A DNA stretch of 64,000 nt. It comes from Paenibacillus arenilitoris. Its GTDB lineage: Bacteria > Bacillota > Bacilli > Paenibacillales > Paenibacillaceae. The stretch spans positions 62,001 to 126,000 of the forward strand of contig NZ_JACXIY010000002.1 of NCBI RefSeq assembly GCF_014705655.1, read 5' to 3'. The notes below the pieces were generated by a model. The model was given only the letters and a program-made list of their open reading frames with translations. It was not told the origin of the DNA and did no database searches. Of the stretch, positions 53,735 through 61,499 are shown piece by piece (positions within the stretch are counted from its first letter, which is position 1; the number at the start of each line of letters is the position of its first letter). Both the position numbers and the translations under genes were made by a program.

Positions 53735-53746
53735 CAAGGGTTTGGA

Positions 53747-53786
53747 GAAAGGGACGCGCCAGGCAAGACGCGGCTGTGTCCCTTTC
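53747..53786 (+). terminator. Hairpin between lipoprotein and secreted hydrolase
   Basis: GAAAGGGAC (53747-53755) pairs with GTCCCTTTC (53778-53786), with inner GCG/CGC pairing. No clear T-run follows, so it may be a processing or attenuation element rather than a full terminator. Confidence 0.5.
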
Positions 53787-53838
53787 CCATACCTAAGGGG
53801 TTGAAAGCGTATATAAATAGAAATGGGAGGTCAACATC

Positions 53839-56800
53839 ATGAGTTTACGCAAAATAGTCGCCTTCATTTGCATATGGTCGTTGTTAGCAACCCTTGGATT
53901 CCAGGGGCTTGCCGTACAAGCCGAACAAAGCGGGTTCGTTGATGAAATGGATAACTTCGCTCTCGTGCACCAGCGCTCGAATATACGGATCGAGAAAGCC
54001 GATCAGCACTATTTCGGGAACGATGCCAGCCGCATGGTCCGCAACACGACGGCCGCCGGCCATATGCTGTACAAAACCTCGGCGCCGATCGACTCCTTCA
54101 CGGCTTACAGCTATTCCTTTATCGGCGCGGGCATGCCGCTGGTCGGGCATCGCTTCTATGCTTCCGCCGACGGCTCGGCCTTCACCGAGGTGAGTCCGTC
54201 AATCTTCGGCTCCGGCGCGCCGGTGAACAATTGGCAGCTCGTCATATACGAGGACGCTCAAGTGCCGTCCGGCACGCTCTATTTGAAAATCGAGTTCATC
54301 GGAGAAACCAAAGCCTGGACGCCGCAATTATCCAAGCTGGTCGTCAACCAGAACGTCGGCTCGGTCGTTGCGGACCCGCCGACCGGCCTGATCGGCGATC
54401 AGCCGCTTACCGTTGCCTTGAGCTCGGCCACCTCGGGGGCTTCCATTTTTTATAAGCTGAATGACGATGTCGAATATCGCGCGTATACGGAGCCGCTGTC
54501 GCTTGCCGCGTTTACTTCGCTGGACACTTATGCGACCAAGGAAGGACTCATAGCAAGTCCGGTCAAAACCTACAAGTACTATGCACAAGCGGATATGCTG
54601 ATCGACCGGTACGGTCAGGTCAAAACGGCCGATTTTCCGATGAAGGTGACAAGCGACGCGCAGTTGCAGGCAGACGTTGCGTCGGATCAGGCCTATTACG
54701 ACGGTCTTGCGATTCCGTCCGACTTCGATGAGCTTGGCGGTTTAAAGGGCAGCAAGGAAGAGCTTCAGCTGGAAGCCACAGGGTTCTTCAATATCCAGCA
54801 GGTAAACGGCAAGCCGATCCTCGTATCGCCGAGCGGCGCAGCTTATTTCAGCCTCGGGATGAACGGGATTACGAACAATGAAACGTTCACTCTGCTCAAA
54901 GGCCAGGAGACGAAGTTCGAATGGGTGCCTCCTTATAACGGCGAATATGGGGGCGCGTTCCAAGGCTCGCAGGACGTCTTTTCGTTCTACATGGCGAACA
55001 AATACAGGAAAACCGGGGCGATGCCGACGAATGAGGCGTTTTTCGCGGAGGCGGTCGACCGGCTCAAAAAATGGGGCTTTAACAGCGCGGGCGCGTGGGG
55101 CTCGGGAGCTTTGTCGAAGCAGAACGGATTGCCGTATACGCTCGTGCTTCCCCTCAACGGGATGAGCAAGCCGAGCGAAATTAAAATATTCGACATCTTT
55201 GCCGACGACGCGGAAGCGAGGATCGATAGCGCCCTCGCCGCATCGGTGCCCGCCTTGAAGGACGATCCTTTGCTGATCGGGTATTTTGTCGACAACGAAT
55301 ACCATTACGAGAAGTTTTTCACCGCGGTTCCGAAGCTGAAGGCGAGCAAGACGGGAATCAAGAAACGGCTCGTTCAGATGCTCCAGGAAAAGTACGTCGA
55401 TATTGCGGCCTTCAACGCAAGCTGGGAGACCGATTACGCAAGCTTTACGGATTTGAACGAAGCGGAGCTGTATATCGACACTCCGGCGGCCGGCAACGAT
55501 ATCGAGAACTTCTTCCGATTGTATTTGGACACGTATTACAGCACGGTCAAGCGTCTCTTTGAGAAATACGATACGAACCATTTGCTGCTCGGCGACCGGT
55601 GGCTTACCCTGCCGATGATGAATACGAAGATTCGGGGCATTCTGGCCGAGGAAGCGGGCAAATATATGGACGTCATCAGCATTAACCACTATGCCCCTAA
55701 CCTTGACGTGACGATGCTGAACGAGATCTACACGAAGTCGGGCGGCAAGCCGATCATGTTAAGCGAATGGAGCTACGGCACGGCGGAGCAAGGGCTCGAT
55801 CCGATCGTGGCGGGAGCGGCCGCGAACGAACAGGAACGCGCTTGGCGCTACCGCAATTATGTCGAAGGAGCGGCTTCTCTCGGCTATATCGTCGGTACGC
55901 ATTGGTTCGACTACGTCGACCAGGCGGCGACCGGACGCTGGTTCGAAGGGTTAACCGGGGAACGCTACAACACCGGATTGATCAACGTGGCGGACCGGCC
56001 CTACAAAACGTTCCTGGACGGCGTGATGCAGACGCATCATGACATTTACGCAGTGATGTTCGGCGAAAAAGAACCTTTCTTCCACGATTTCGGCGACGAG
56101 CCGCCGGGCGGCGGTACGGGGAATAATCTGACGATCGACATCCCTTACACGTCCGTGCCGATTCCGCTCGACGGGGAAATAAACGGCTATCCGGAAGGGG
56201 CCGCAGGAAAAGCGACGCTTACGGCCGACAATCGGGTCGGAGGCAGCGGCGGAGACGACATTACCGCGGATTACGCCTTCGCGTGGGATGAGCAGCATTT
56301 GTACGTGACCGCCCAAATTAACGAACCGACGCCGATGATGAACAATAACCCGAACAGCAACGTATGGAAGGGCGACGGGGTGGAATTGTTCTTCGGTCCG
56401 AGCGAGCTTGAGCAGATCGGCCCGCTGCTGTACGACGACCGGCAGATCATTATGAGCGCGGGCCCGGGGGCTGAAGGGCAATCCGATTTCTGGTTATGGT
56501 TTAACACCGGACGCCAGCGTCCGATCCAGATGTTCAGGAAAGCGGCGGCGGACGGCCAAGGCTATGTGCTCGAAGCCGCAATCCCGTGGGAAGCGGTGCG
56601 GATGCAGCCGGCGAGCGGCCGGGAATTTCTGTTCGACTTCGGGTTTAACGAGAGCGAAGACGGAAACAGCCGGAAGCGGCAGTATGAATGGAACGGCACG
56701 AACCGGAACAACCTGGATCGCGGACTGTGGGGCAATGCCAAGCTGATCGGCGCGAGCGACGGAGCCGGTCCCGTCGTGACCGTAACGGGAGTCGAGGATG

Positions 56801-58008
56801 GCGGCGAATATACGGATCAAGCGACGCCGGCCGTGTCCGTCGAGGAACCGGATGGCGGAAGCGGAGTGAAGCAGACGTCGATCCGGTTAAACGGCTCGGA
56901 TTGGCTCAGCGGCACGGCGATCACGGAGCCGGGCGCTTACGTGCTGACGGTAGAAGCGGAGGATCACGCGTCCAATCAAACGGTACGGCAAATTTCTTTT
57001 GCGGTGTACGCTTCCACGATGCTTGCCGCCGCGCAAGCAAGCGGCGCGTATAGCGATCCGGCCATGCTGGCCGCGACATTGACGGACCGGAACGGCAGCC
57101 CGATAACCGGGGAGACCGTGTCCTTCCTGGTGGACGGCGATCCGGCGGGGACGGCCGTAACCGATGAACAAGGGACGGCGGAGCTCGCGTATTCCATTCA
57201 GCTTGGCGCGGGATCGTATGCGGTGGAGGCCGGATATGCGCAGAGCGAGAGCTTATATTTTCGCGGCTCGTCTTCCCAGGCGTCGCTTACGGTATCGCGC
57301 GAAGATTCCGACCTTGCTTATGAGGGCAGCCGGCTCGGAGCGGCAGGTCAACCCGTTACGCTTGCGGTTCAAGTATCCGAACCATCGGATGGCAGCCAAG
57401 GGACGCTGGGAGGACTGACGGTTACCTTCTCGGTATACGCAATCGAGCCGGACGGGGCCATGACGCAGATTGTCCTTCCGACGGACGCGGCAACGGCCGT
57501 AACCGACGCTGCCGGTCTTGCTTCCGCCGAGGCGGTGCTGCCTGCAGGATTATATGAAGCGAGCGCCTCGCTTCCAGACAATCCTTATTATATAGGCGCC
57601 GGCACGGCATCTCGCCTGGCCGTGGCTGGCAAAGCTCCCAAAGAGCTGAAGGTGAAAGGGCATGTGGAGCTTCCGTCAGGGCCCGGGCTTGACGACGATT
57701 GGAAGGAGAAGCTTCATCTGGACGTGGAGTTCAAGAACGGCGTTCAAAAGCAATGGACCTTGAAAGCGAACTCCGGCAAAAAGATCGGCGTGCAATCCGA
57801 GTGGATGGCTGCCGCAAACGGAAAAGCGTATATGCAAGGCTCCTTCCTCCTGAACGGGGAAGCGTATACGATCCGAATCATGACGCAGGAAGCGAAAGAA
57901 AACGACGGACGCGTCAGCATTCAGGCATGGAAGGGGCAATCGGACGGTCTCCCCCCGGATTATGAGCTTCTTCATGCCGAGTTCAAAGGAACGATCAAAA
58001 TCAAGTGA
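53839..58008 (+). CDS. Secreted multidomain clan GH-A (agarase-like) hydrolase
   Basis: 1389 residues. Signal peptide with likely cleavage after AVQA (residue 28). Then a beta-sandwich (about 30-170), a chitobiase/FN3-associated segment (about 175-245), and a TIM-barrel catalytic region (about 310-740): opening 'GFFNIQQVNGKPILVSPSGAAYFSLGMNGI', probable acid/base Glu487 in 'IGYFVDNEYHY', probable nucleophile Glu643 in 'PIMLSEWSYG'. Next a CBM9-like domain (about 770-970, 'YAFAWDEQHLYVTAQINEPTP', 'GDGVELFFGP'), Ig-like modules (about 975-1250) and a C-terminal domain of unknown type. No SLH or LPXTG anchor. RBS GGGAGGTC. It shares the catalytic core with the cytoplasmic enzyme at 44475, so both may attack the same polymer outside and inside the cell. 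Substrate unknown. Confidence 0.82.
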   Translation: MSLRKIVAFICIWSLLATLGFQGLAVQAEQSGFVDEMDNFALVHQRSNIRIEKADQHYFGNDASRMVRNTTAAGHMLYKTSAPIDSFTAYSYSFIGAGMPLVGHRFYASADGSAFTEVSPSIFGSGAPVNNWQLVIYEDAQVPSGTLYLKIEFIGETKAWTPQLSKLVVNQNVGSVVADPPTGLIGDQPLTVALSSATSGASIFYKLNDDVEYRAYTEPLSLAAFTSLDTYATKEGLIASPVKTYKYYAQADMLIDRYGQVKTADFPMKVTSDAQLQADVASDQAYYDGLAIPSDFDELGGLKGSKEELQLEATGFFNIQQVNGKPILVSPSGAAYFSLGMNGITNNETFTLLKGQETKFEWVPPYNGEYGGAFQGSQDVFSFYMANKYRKTGAMPTNEAFFAEAVDRLKKWGFNSAGAWGSGALSKQNGLPYTLVLPLNGMSKPSEIKIFDIFADDAEARIDSALAASVPALKDDPLLIGYFVDNEYHYEKFFTAVPKLKASKTGIKKRLVQMLQEKYVDIAAFNASWETDYASFTDLNEAELYIDTPAAGNDIENFFRLYLDTYYSTVKRLFEKYDTNHLLLGDRWLTLPMMNTKIRGILAEEAGKYMDVISINHYAPNLDVTMLNEIYTKSGGKPIMLSEWSYGTAEQGLDPIVAGAAANEQERAWRYRNYVEGAASLGYIVGTHWFDYVDQAATGRWFEGLTGERYNTGLINVADRPYKTFLDGVMQTHHDIYAVMFGEKEPFFHDFGDEPPGGGTGNNLTIDIPYTSVPIPLDGEINGYPEGAAGKATLTADNRVGGSGGDDITADYAFAWDEQHLYVTAQINEPTPMMNNNPNSNVWKGDGVELFFGPSELEQIGPLLYDDRQIIMSAGPGAEGQSDFWLWFNTGRQRPIQMFRKAAADGQGYVLEAAIPWEAVRMQPASGREFLFDFGFNESEDGNSRKRQYEWNGTNRNNLDRGLWGNAKLIGASDGAGPVVTVTGVEDGGEYTDQATPAVSVEEPDGGSGVKQTSIRLNGSDWLSGTAITEPGAYVLTVEAEDHASNQTVRQISFAVYASTMLAAAQASGAYSDPAMLAATLTDRNGSPITGETVSFLVDGDPAGTAVTDEQGTAELAYSIQLGAGSYAVEAGYAQSESLYFRGSSSQASLTVSREDSDLAYEGSRLGAAGQPVTLAVQVSEPSDGSQGTLGGLTVTFSVYAIEPDGAMTQIVLPTDAATAVTDAAGLASAEAVLPAGLYEASASLPDNPYYIGAGTASRLAVAGKAPKELKVKGHVELPSGPGLDDDWKEKLHLDVEFKNGVQKQWTLKANSGKKIGVQSEWMAAANGKAYMQGSFLLNGEAYTIRIMTQEAKENDGRVSIQAWKGQSDGLPPDYELLHAEFKGTIKIK

Positions 58009-58023
58009 CCGTTTTATACGCCC

Positions 58024-58053
58024 GTCCCGCAGCCTCTGCGGGACGCTTTTTAT
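58024..58053 (+). terminator. Terminator after the secreted hydrolase
   Basis: Perfect stem GTCCCGCAG (58024-58032) with CTGCGGGAC (58036-58044), three-base loop, then GCTTTTTATTTT. Confidence 0.85.
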
Positions 58054-58092
58054 TTTGACAAAGAAAGTCGGGATACGACACCAAAATTCGAT

Positions 58093-58137
58093 ATTCATTT
58101 CGAATAATATAATCGTATAATGTTATTCGAAATGAAT
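58093..58137 (+). promoter_or_regulatory. 15-base inverted repeat flanking a -10 element
   Basis: ATTCATTTCGAATAA (58093-58107) is perfectly repeated in inverted orientation as TTATTCGAAATGAAT (58123-58137). TATAAT (58116-58121) lies in the spacer. The two arms would allow a dimer pair to bind either side of the -10, an operator layout; the AT-rich arms without a GC stem make a terminator unlikely. Upstream of the secreted propeller-like gene at 58205, whose RBS is AGGAGAGG. Confidence 0.55.
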
Positions 58138-58204
58138 AATATTTGAAAGCTTTCCTCATTTTTACGGGAAAGCAACAAAAAGAGAACAGGAGAGGTGTAT
58201 TCGA

Positions 58205-59344
58205 ATGAAACGACGGTGGATTTTTTTCGTCGGGGCAATGTCGCTGATGCTGATGCTGCTGTCGCCGCTGCAGGTAGCGGCCGCCGACGAATGGAGCTCG
58301 GAGGTGCTCCTTCACGAGTTTAACGGAACGATTCTCGACTTTGACGAGAGCCGGATCGTATGGAAGGAAGCCGGTGATAAGAAGCTGTGGCTGTTTAACC
58401 GCGCGGATGAAAGCGAGGTAAAGGTATACGATGCCGCCGGGCCGAACGATAAGATCCATTCGGCGAAGCTGTCCGCGGAGGGCGTCGTCTTGACGATATC
58501 CAATACCGACCCTAGCGGATGGCCTACTTATCATTCCGTTTATTATTGGAAGGACGGCAACGTTCAAAATCTGATCGAAGGCAGTTACCCGTACGGGGAT
58601 GTATATGATGTGAAAGGGAATTTTGCGGTATTCAATAACCGCGTGCTGGATTTGGCTACGGGACAGTCCCGCAGCTTGCCGAATTCGGGCTTTCAAAATA
58701 CGAATCGCTTCGATCTGTCGGCTGACGGAACCGTCGTTTATACGGATCCGACTTACAGTTCGGACCTCTACAAGTCTCTTCCGGACGGTACGTTGACGAC
58801 GCATGTGCTGCCTAACGGCTATTTAAGCTACGGCGGCCCTTTGACGGACGGAACGAACACGATCTACCGCGTACTCAAACGGTACAGCAGCGGATACAAG
58901 TGGTTAATCCGGTTTCGTGACGCCGACGATAATATTACCACATTAGCCCTGAATCCTTTTTATGGCCATTTTTTCAACTCTAGATCGGGCTATCAGATCA
59001 ATAACGGCTGGATTGCCTATAGCGAGTATAATAAAGCGAATGATAATTTGGTTCTATATGTCCGTTCGCCGGAAGGCGAGATCAAACCGATTGCCGAAAC
59101 GCCTCCGCAGTCTTGGAAACAGTCGTGGTACTATAGAAGCAGTCTTACCATCAATCAGTTAGGTGCGGACGGATCGATGGTTTATACGGTGTACTACGGG
59201 AATTTGAAATACGGCAAAACATTCCTTTATTCCGCTCAGTCGGATACGCATTTGCGCGTGTCGGGCGGTCCGGCGGAGTTCCGATACTTGAACGGAGCCT
59301 GGTACCGGCTGGCCGGCAATTCGCTGTACGCCATTCAACAATAG
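58205..59344 (+). CDS. Secreted beta-propeller-like protein of unknown function
   Basis: 379 residues. Signal peptide 'MKRRWIFFVGAMSLMLMLLS...AAA' with cleavage near residue 27. The mature part has repeated short strands of the type 'xxxLYVRSPEGEIKP', 'KLWLFNRADESEVKV', 'SVYYWKDGNVQNL', giving about six to seven blade-like units as in TolB/kelch-like propellers. No catalytic motif or anchor is recognised. Stands between the secreted hydrolase and the lyase, with its own promoter and terminator; it may bind the polysaccharide or its fragments. Function not known. Confidence 0.75.
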   Translation: MKRRWIFFVGAMSLMLMLLSPLQVAAADEWSSEVLLHEFNGTILDFDESRIVWKEAGDKKLWLFNRADESEVKVYDAAGPNDKIHSAKLSAEGVVLTISNTDPSGWPTYHSVYYWKDGNVQNLIEGSYPYGDVYDVKGNFAVFNNRVLDLATGQSRSLPNSGFQNTNRFDLSADGTVVYTDPTYSSDLYKSLPDGTLTTHVLPNGYLSYGGPLTDGTNTIYRVLKRYSSGYKWLIRFRDADDNITTLALNPFYGHFFNSRSGYQINNGWIAYSEYNKANDNLVLYVRSPEGEIKPIAETPPQSWKQSWYYRSSLTINQLGADGSMVYTVYYGNLKYGKTFLYSAQSDTHLRVSGGPAEFRYLNGAWYRLAGNSLYAIQQ

Positions 59345-59365
59345 GATCCTATTCTCCGCAGCCGC

Positions 59366-59414
59366 AGGCGCCCCGGGAAAGCGAATGTATTCGCTCCCGG
59401 GGCGCCTTCTTCTA
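59366..59414 (+). terminator. Terminator after the propeller-like gene
   Basis: Thirteen-base perfect stem AGGCGCCCCGGGA (59366-59378) with TCCCGGGGCGCCT (59395-59407), inner GCGAAT/ATTCGC pairing, followed by TCTTCT. Confidence 0.8.
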
Positions 59415-59469
59415 TCGGAGAACGATTCTTTCGGACAAGAAGGAAACCGGGCGGACGGTTATCGAATAA

Positions 59470-59485
59470 GTTTCTTGGAAGAAAC
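59470..59485 (+). promoter_or_regulatory. Palindrome in the leader of the lyase gene
   Basis: GTTTCTT-gg-AAGAAAC is a perfect inverted repeat ending 21 bases before ATG 59507 and just ahead of its GAAGGAGGAG ribosome binding site. It could be an operator, or an RNA hairpin near the ribosome binding site. No clear promoter is seen upstream. Confidence 0.35.
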
Positions 59486-59506
59486 GCGCGAAGGAGGAGA
59501 ACGGAG

Positions 59507-61327
59507 ATGCCTGAGGTGAAGTGGACGAGGGATACGCTGGAGGAATGGTTGCATGATAGGCCGCCGGAAGACCGGCGGATGTACGCGGAAGAGGGAGCGG
59601 CGACGGATTGGCAGGCGATTGCCGCTTCGCCGCATTACGCGGAAATGGCGAGAGAAGTCGAGGAGGAGGGAGGCCGTCTGCTGGAAAGCCCGATACCCGA
59701 GCTGACGCCGGAGCTGTACGGGTTGTTCGAGAAGACCGGCAACCGGCTGACCTTCGAATCGGTCTATTTCGAGCGGCGGCGCCGGCTGACGGCCTTCGCC
59801 CTGCTGCATTTGCTGTATCCGGGCGAAGAGACGTACCGGGAGTCGCTCGTCGAAATCGTCGAGGCGATCCTGATCGAGCCGACCTGGTGCCTGCCTGCGC
59901 ATTTGAAGGGGCAGGCGATCGACCGCCATATCGATCTGTTCGCCGCCGAGACCGGCTTCGCGCTATGCGAAATTGCGGCGATGACGGGCGACGGGCTGCC
60001 GGAGAGGCTCCGGCAGGCGATGCTCGAACAGGTGGACAAACGTTTATTCGTTCCTTATTTGAACTTCGGTCCGTATCACTGGGAAACGGCGGAGCATAAC
60101 TGGTCGGCGGTATGCGCAGGCTCGATCGGCTCAGCGGCGCTTCTCGCCGAGCGGGACCTCGGACGGACGGCGGCCATCGCGGAGAAGGCGCTCGGCAGCA
60201 TGGGTCACTATTTGTCCGGCTTCGGCGCCGACGGCGCCTGCCTCGAAGGGCCGGGCTACTGGAACTACGGCTTCGGTTATTTCGTTTATTTCGCGGATCT
60301 GCTCGCCCGCGCGACCGGGGGGAGGGCGGATCTGCTGGGGGACGATAAGATAAGGACGATCGCCCTGTTCCAGCAGCGCTGCTACCTTGCCGGCAACCGG
60401 CCCGCCAATTTCTCGGACGCGGTGCCCGAGGTGAACGTCCATATCGGCTTGTCGGATTATTTGGCTTCGCGATACGAGGAGGCCGAGCATCCGCCGCTTG
60501 CGATAAGGGCAAGCTTCACCGACGATCATTGCAGCCGGTTCGCCCCCGCTCTGCGCAATTTTATTTGGTTCCGGCCGGATGCGGAGAGGGATGCCGGCTG
60601 GCGGCCGGGCAGCTGGTACTTGCCCGATGCCCAGTGGCTCGTCTCGCGCACCGTCTCGCCTGCGGGAAGCTTCGGCTTCGCGGCGAAGGGCGGGTCGAAC
60701 GGCGAACCGCACAACCATATCGACGTCGGCCATTTCATCCTGCTGGCGGACGACGATCCGGCCTTCGCGGCCGACCTGGGCAGCGGCGAATATACCGCCG
60801 ATTACTTCGGCGGCGGACGGTACGCCTACGACTGCACGGGACCGCACGGCCATTCGCTTCCGGTCGTCGGGGGCCGGGAGCAGGCGGCGGGAGCGGATCG
60901 CGCCGCCGCCGTGCTCGAAGCGCATACCTCCGGTGACGAGGACAGGCTGGAGCTCGAGCTGGCTGCCTGTTACCCAGGCAGCGGTCTCGCCTCGTTCAGG
61001 CGGCGGTTGACTTGGCGCAAGACCGGCCTGCCGGTTCTCGAGCTGAACGATGCGTTCCGGTTTGCCCGCGAAGGCGAACCGGTCACGGAGGTCGTCATTA
61101 CGAGGTGCGAGCCGCAGCTCGTCGCGGACGGGAGCGTCCTGCTGCGGGGCGTCCGCCACGCCGTCATGCTCGAATTCGATCCGGGGCGATACGGCATTTC
61201 GACGGAGGAGCGCCGGTATTCGAATCATTACGGAAAGGAAGAGCGCTATTACCGCATTCTGCTAACGGTTAACGAAGAGGGCGCCGGCGGGTTGGACGTG
61301 GCGATGCGCTTCGCTTTTCAGGCATGA
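59507..61327 (+). CDS. Heparinase II/III-type polysaccharide lyase, cytoplasmic
   Basis: 606 residues. An N-terminal alpha/alpha toroid (about 60-370) with 'HWETAEHNWSAVC' (His197-Asn198) and 'CLEGPGYWNYGFGYF' (Tyr251), followed by a C-terminal beta-sheet domain opening with 'GFAAKGGSNGEPHNHIDVGHFIL' (His402, Asn403, His404), the layout of heparinase II/III, alginate and oligoalginate lyases (PL12/15/17/21 type). These cleave uronic-acid links by beta-elimination. No signal peptide, so it acts on imported oligosaccharides. ATG follows GAAGGAGGAG. Which uronic acid polymer is cut cannot be read from the sequence. Confidence 0.85.
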   Translation: MPEVKWTRDTLEEWLHDRPPEDRRMYAEEGAATDWQAIAASPHYAEMAREVEEEGGRLLESPIPELTPELYGLFEKTGNRLTFESVYFERRRRLTAFALLHLLYPGEETYRESLVEIVEAILIEPTWCLPAHLKGQAIDRHIDLFAAETGFALCEIAAMTGDGLPERLRQAMLEQVDKRLFVPYLNFGPYHWETAEHNWSAVCAGSIGSAALLAERDLGRTAAIAEKALGSMGHYLSGFGADGACLEGPGYWNYGFGYFVYFADLLARATGGRADLLGDDKIRTIALFQQRCYLAGNRPANFSDAVPEVNVHIGLSDYLASRYEEAEHPPLAIRASFTDDHCSRFAPALRNFIWFRPDAERDAGWRPGSWYLPDAQWLVSRTVSPAGSFGFAAKGGSNGEPHNHIDVGHFILLADDDPAFAADLGSGEYTADYFGGGRYAYDCTGPHGHSLPVVGGREQAAGADRAAAVLEAHTSGDEDRLELELAACYPGSGLASFRRRLTWRKTGLPVLELNDAFRFAREGEPVTEVVITRCEPQLVADGSVLLRGVRHAVMLEFDPGRYGISTEERRYSNHYGKEERYYRILLTVNEEGAGGLDVAMRFAFQA

Positions 61328-61366
61328 GCGTTATCTTATAAGGGCTGCGCCGCAAATCCGGGTCAA

Positions 61367-61415
61367 GGGCTGTCCCTATAGGTCTATATTGGCCTCCGGG
61401 ACAGCCCTTTCTTTT
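61367..61415 (+). terminator. Terminator after the lyase gene
   Basis: AAGGGCTGTCCC (61365-61376) pairs with GGGACAGCCCTT (61398-61409), followed by TCTTTT. Its reverse complement is closely similar to the hairpin at 1725-1768. Confidence 0.8.
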
Positions 61416-61499
61416 ATCGTCCGTCATGCCTATTTTTGGAAAAGGCTGATGTTCGTTTATTCGCGGCATAGGTAGCATGCATAGAGTGTACAATCATCT

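Noticed and set aside
51905-53737. 610-residue open frame antisense to the lipoprotein gene
   Set aside because: Shadow of a GC-rich coding sequence; the + strand frame has a lipobox, family motifs and a ribosome binding site. The same holds for the long antisense frames at 12608-13705, 15995-17626, 20133-21569 and 22728-24203.
53802-53815. cre-like TGAAAGCGTATATA before the secreted hydrolase
   Set aside because: Only 12 of 14 positions match, with a mismatch in the central CGNT part; not strong enough without supporting data.
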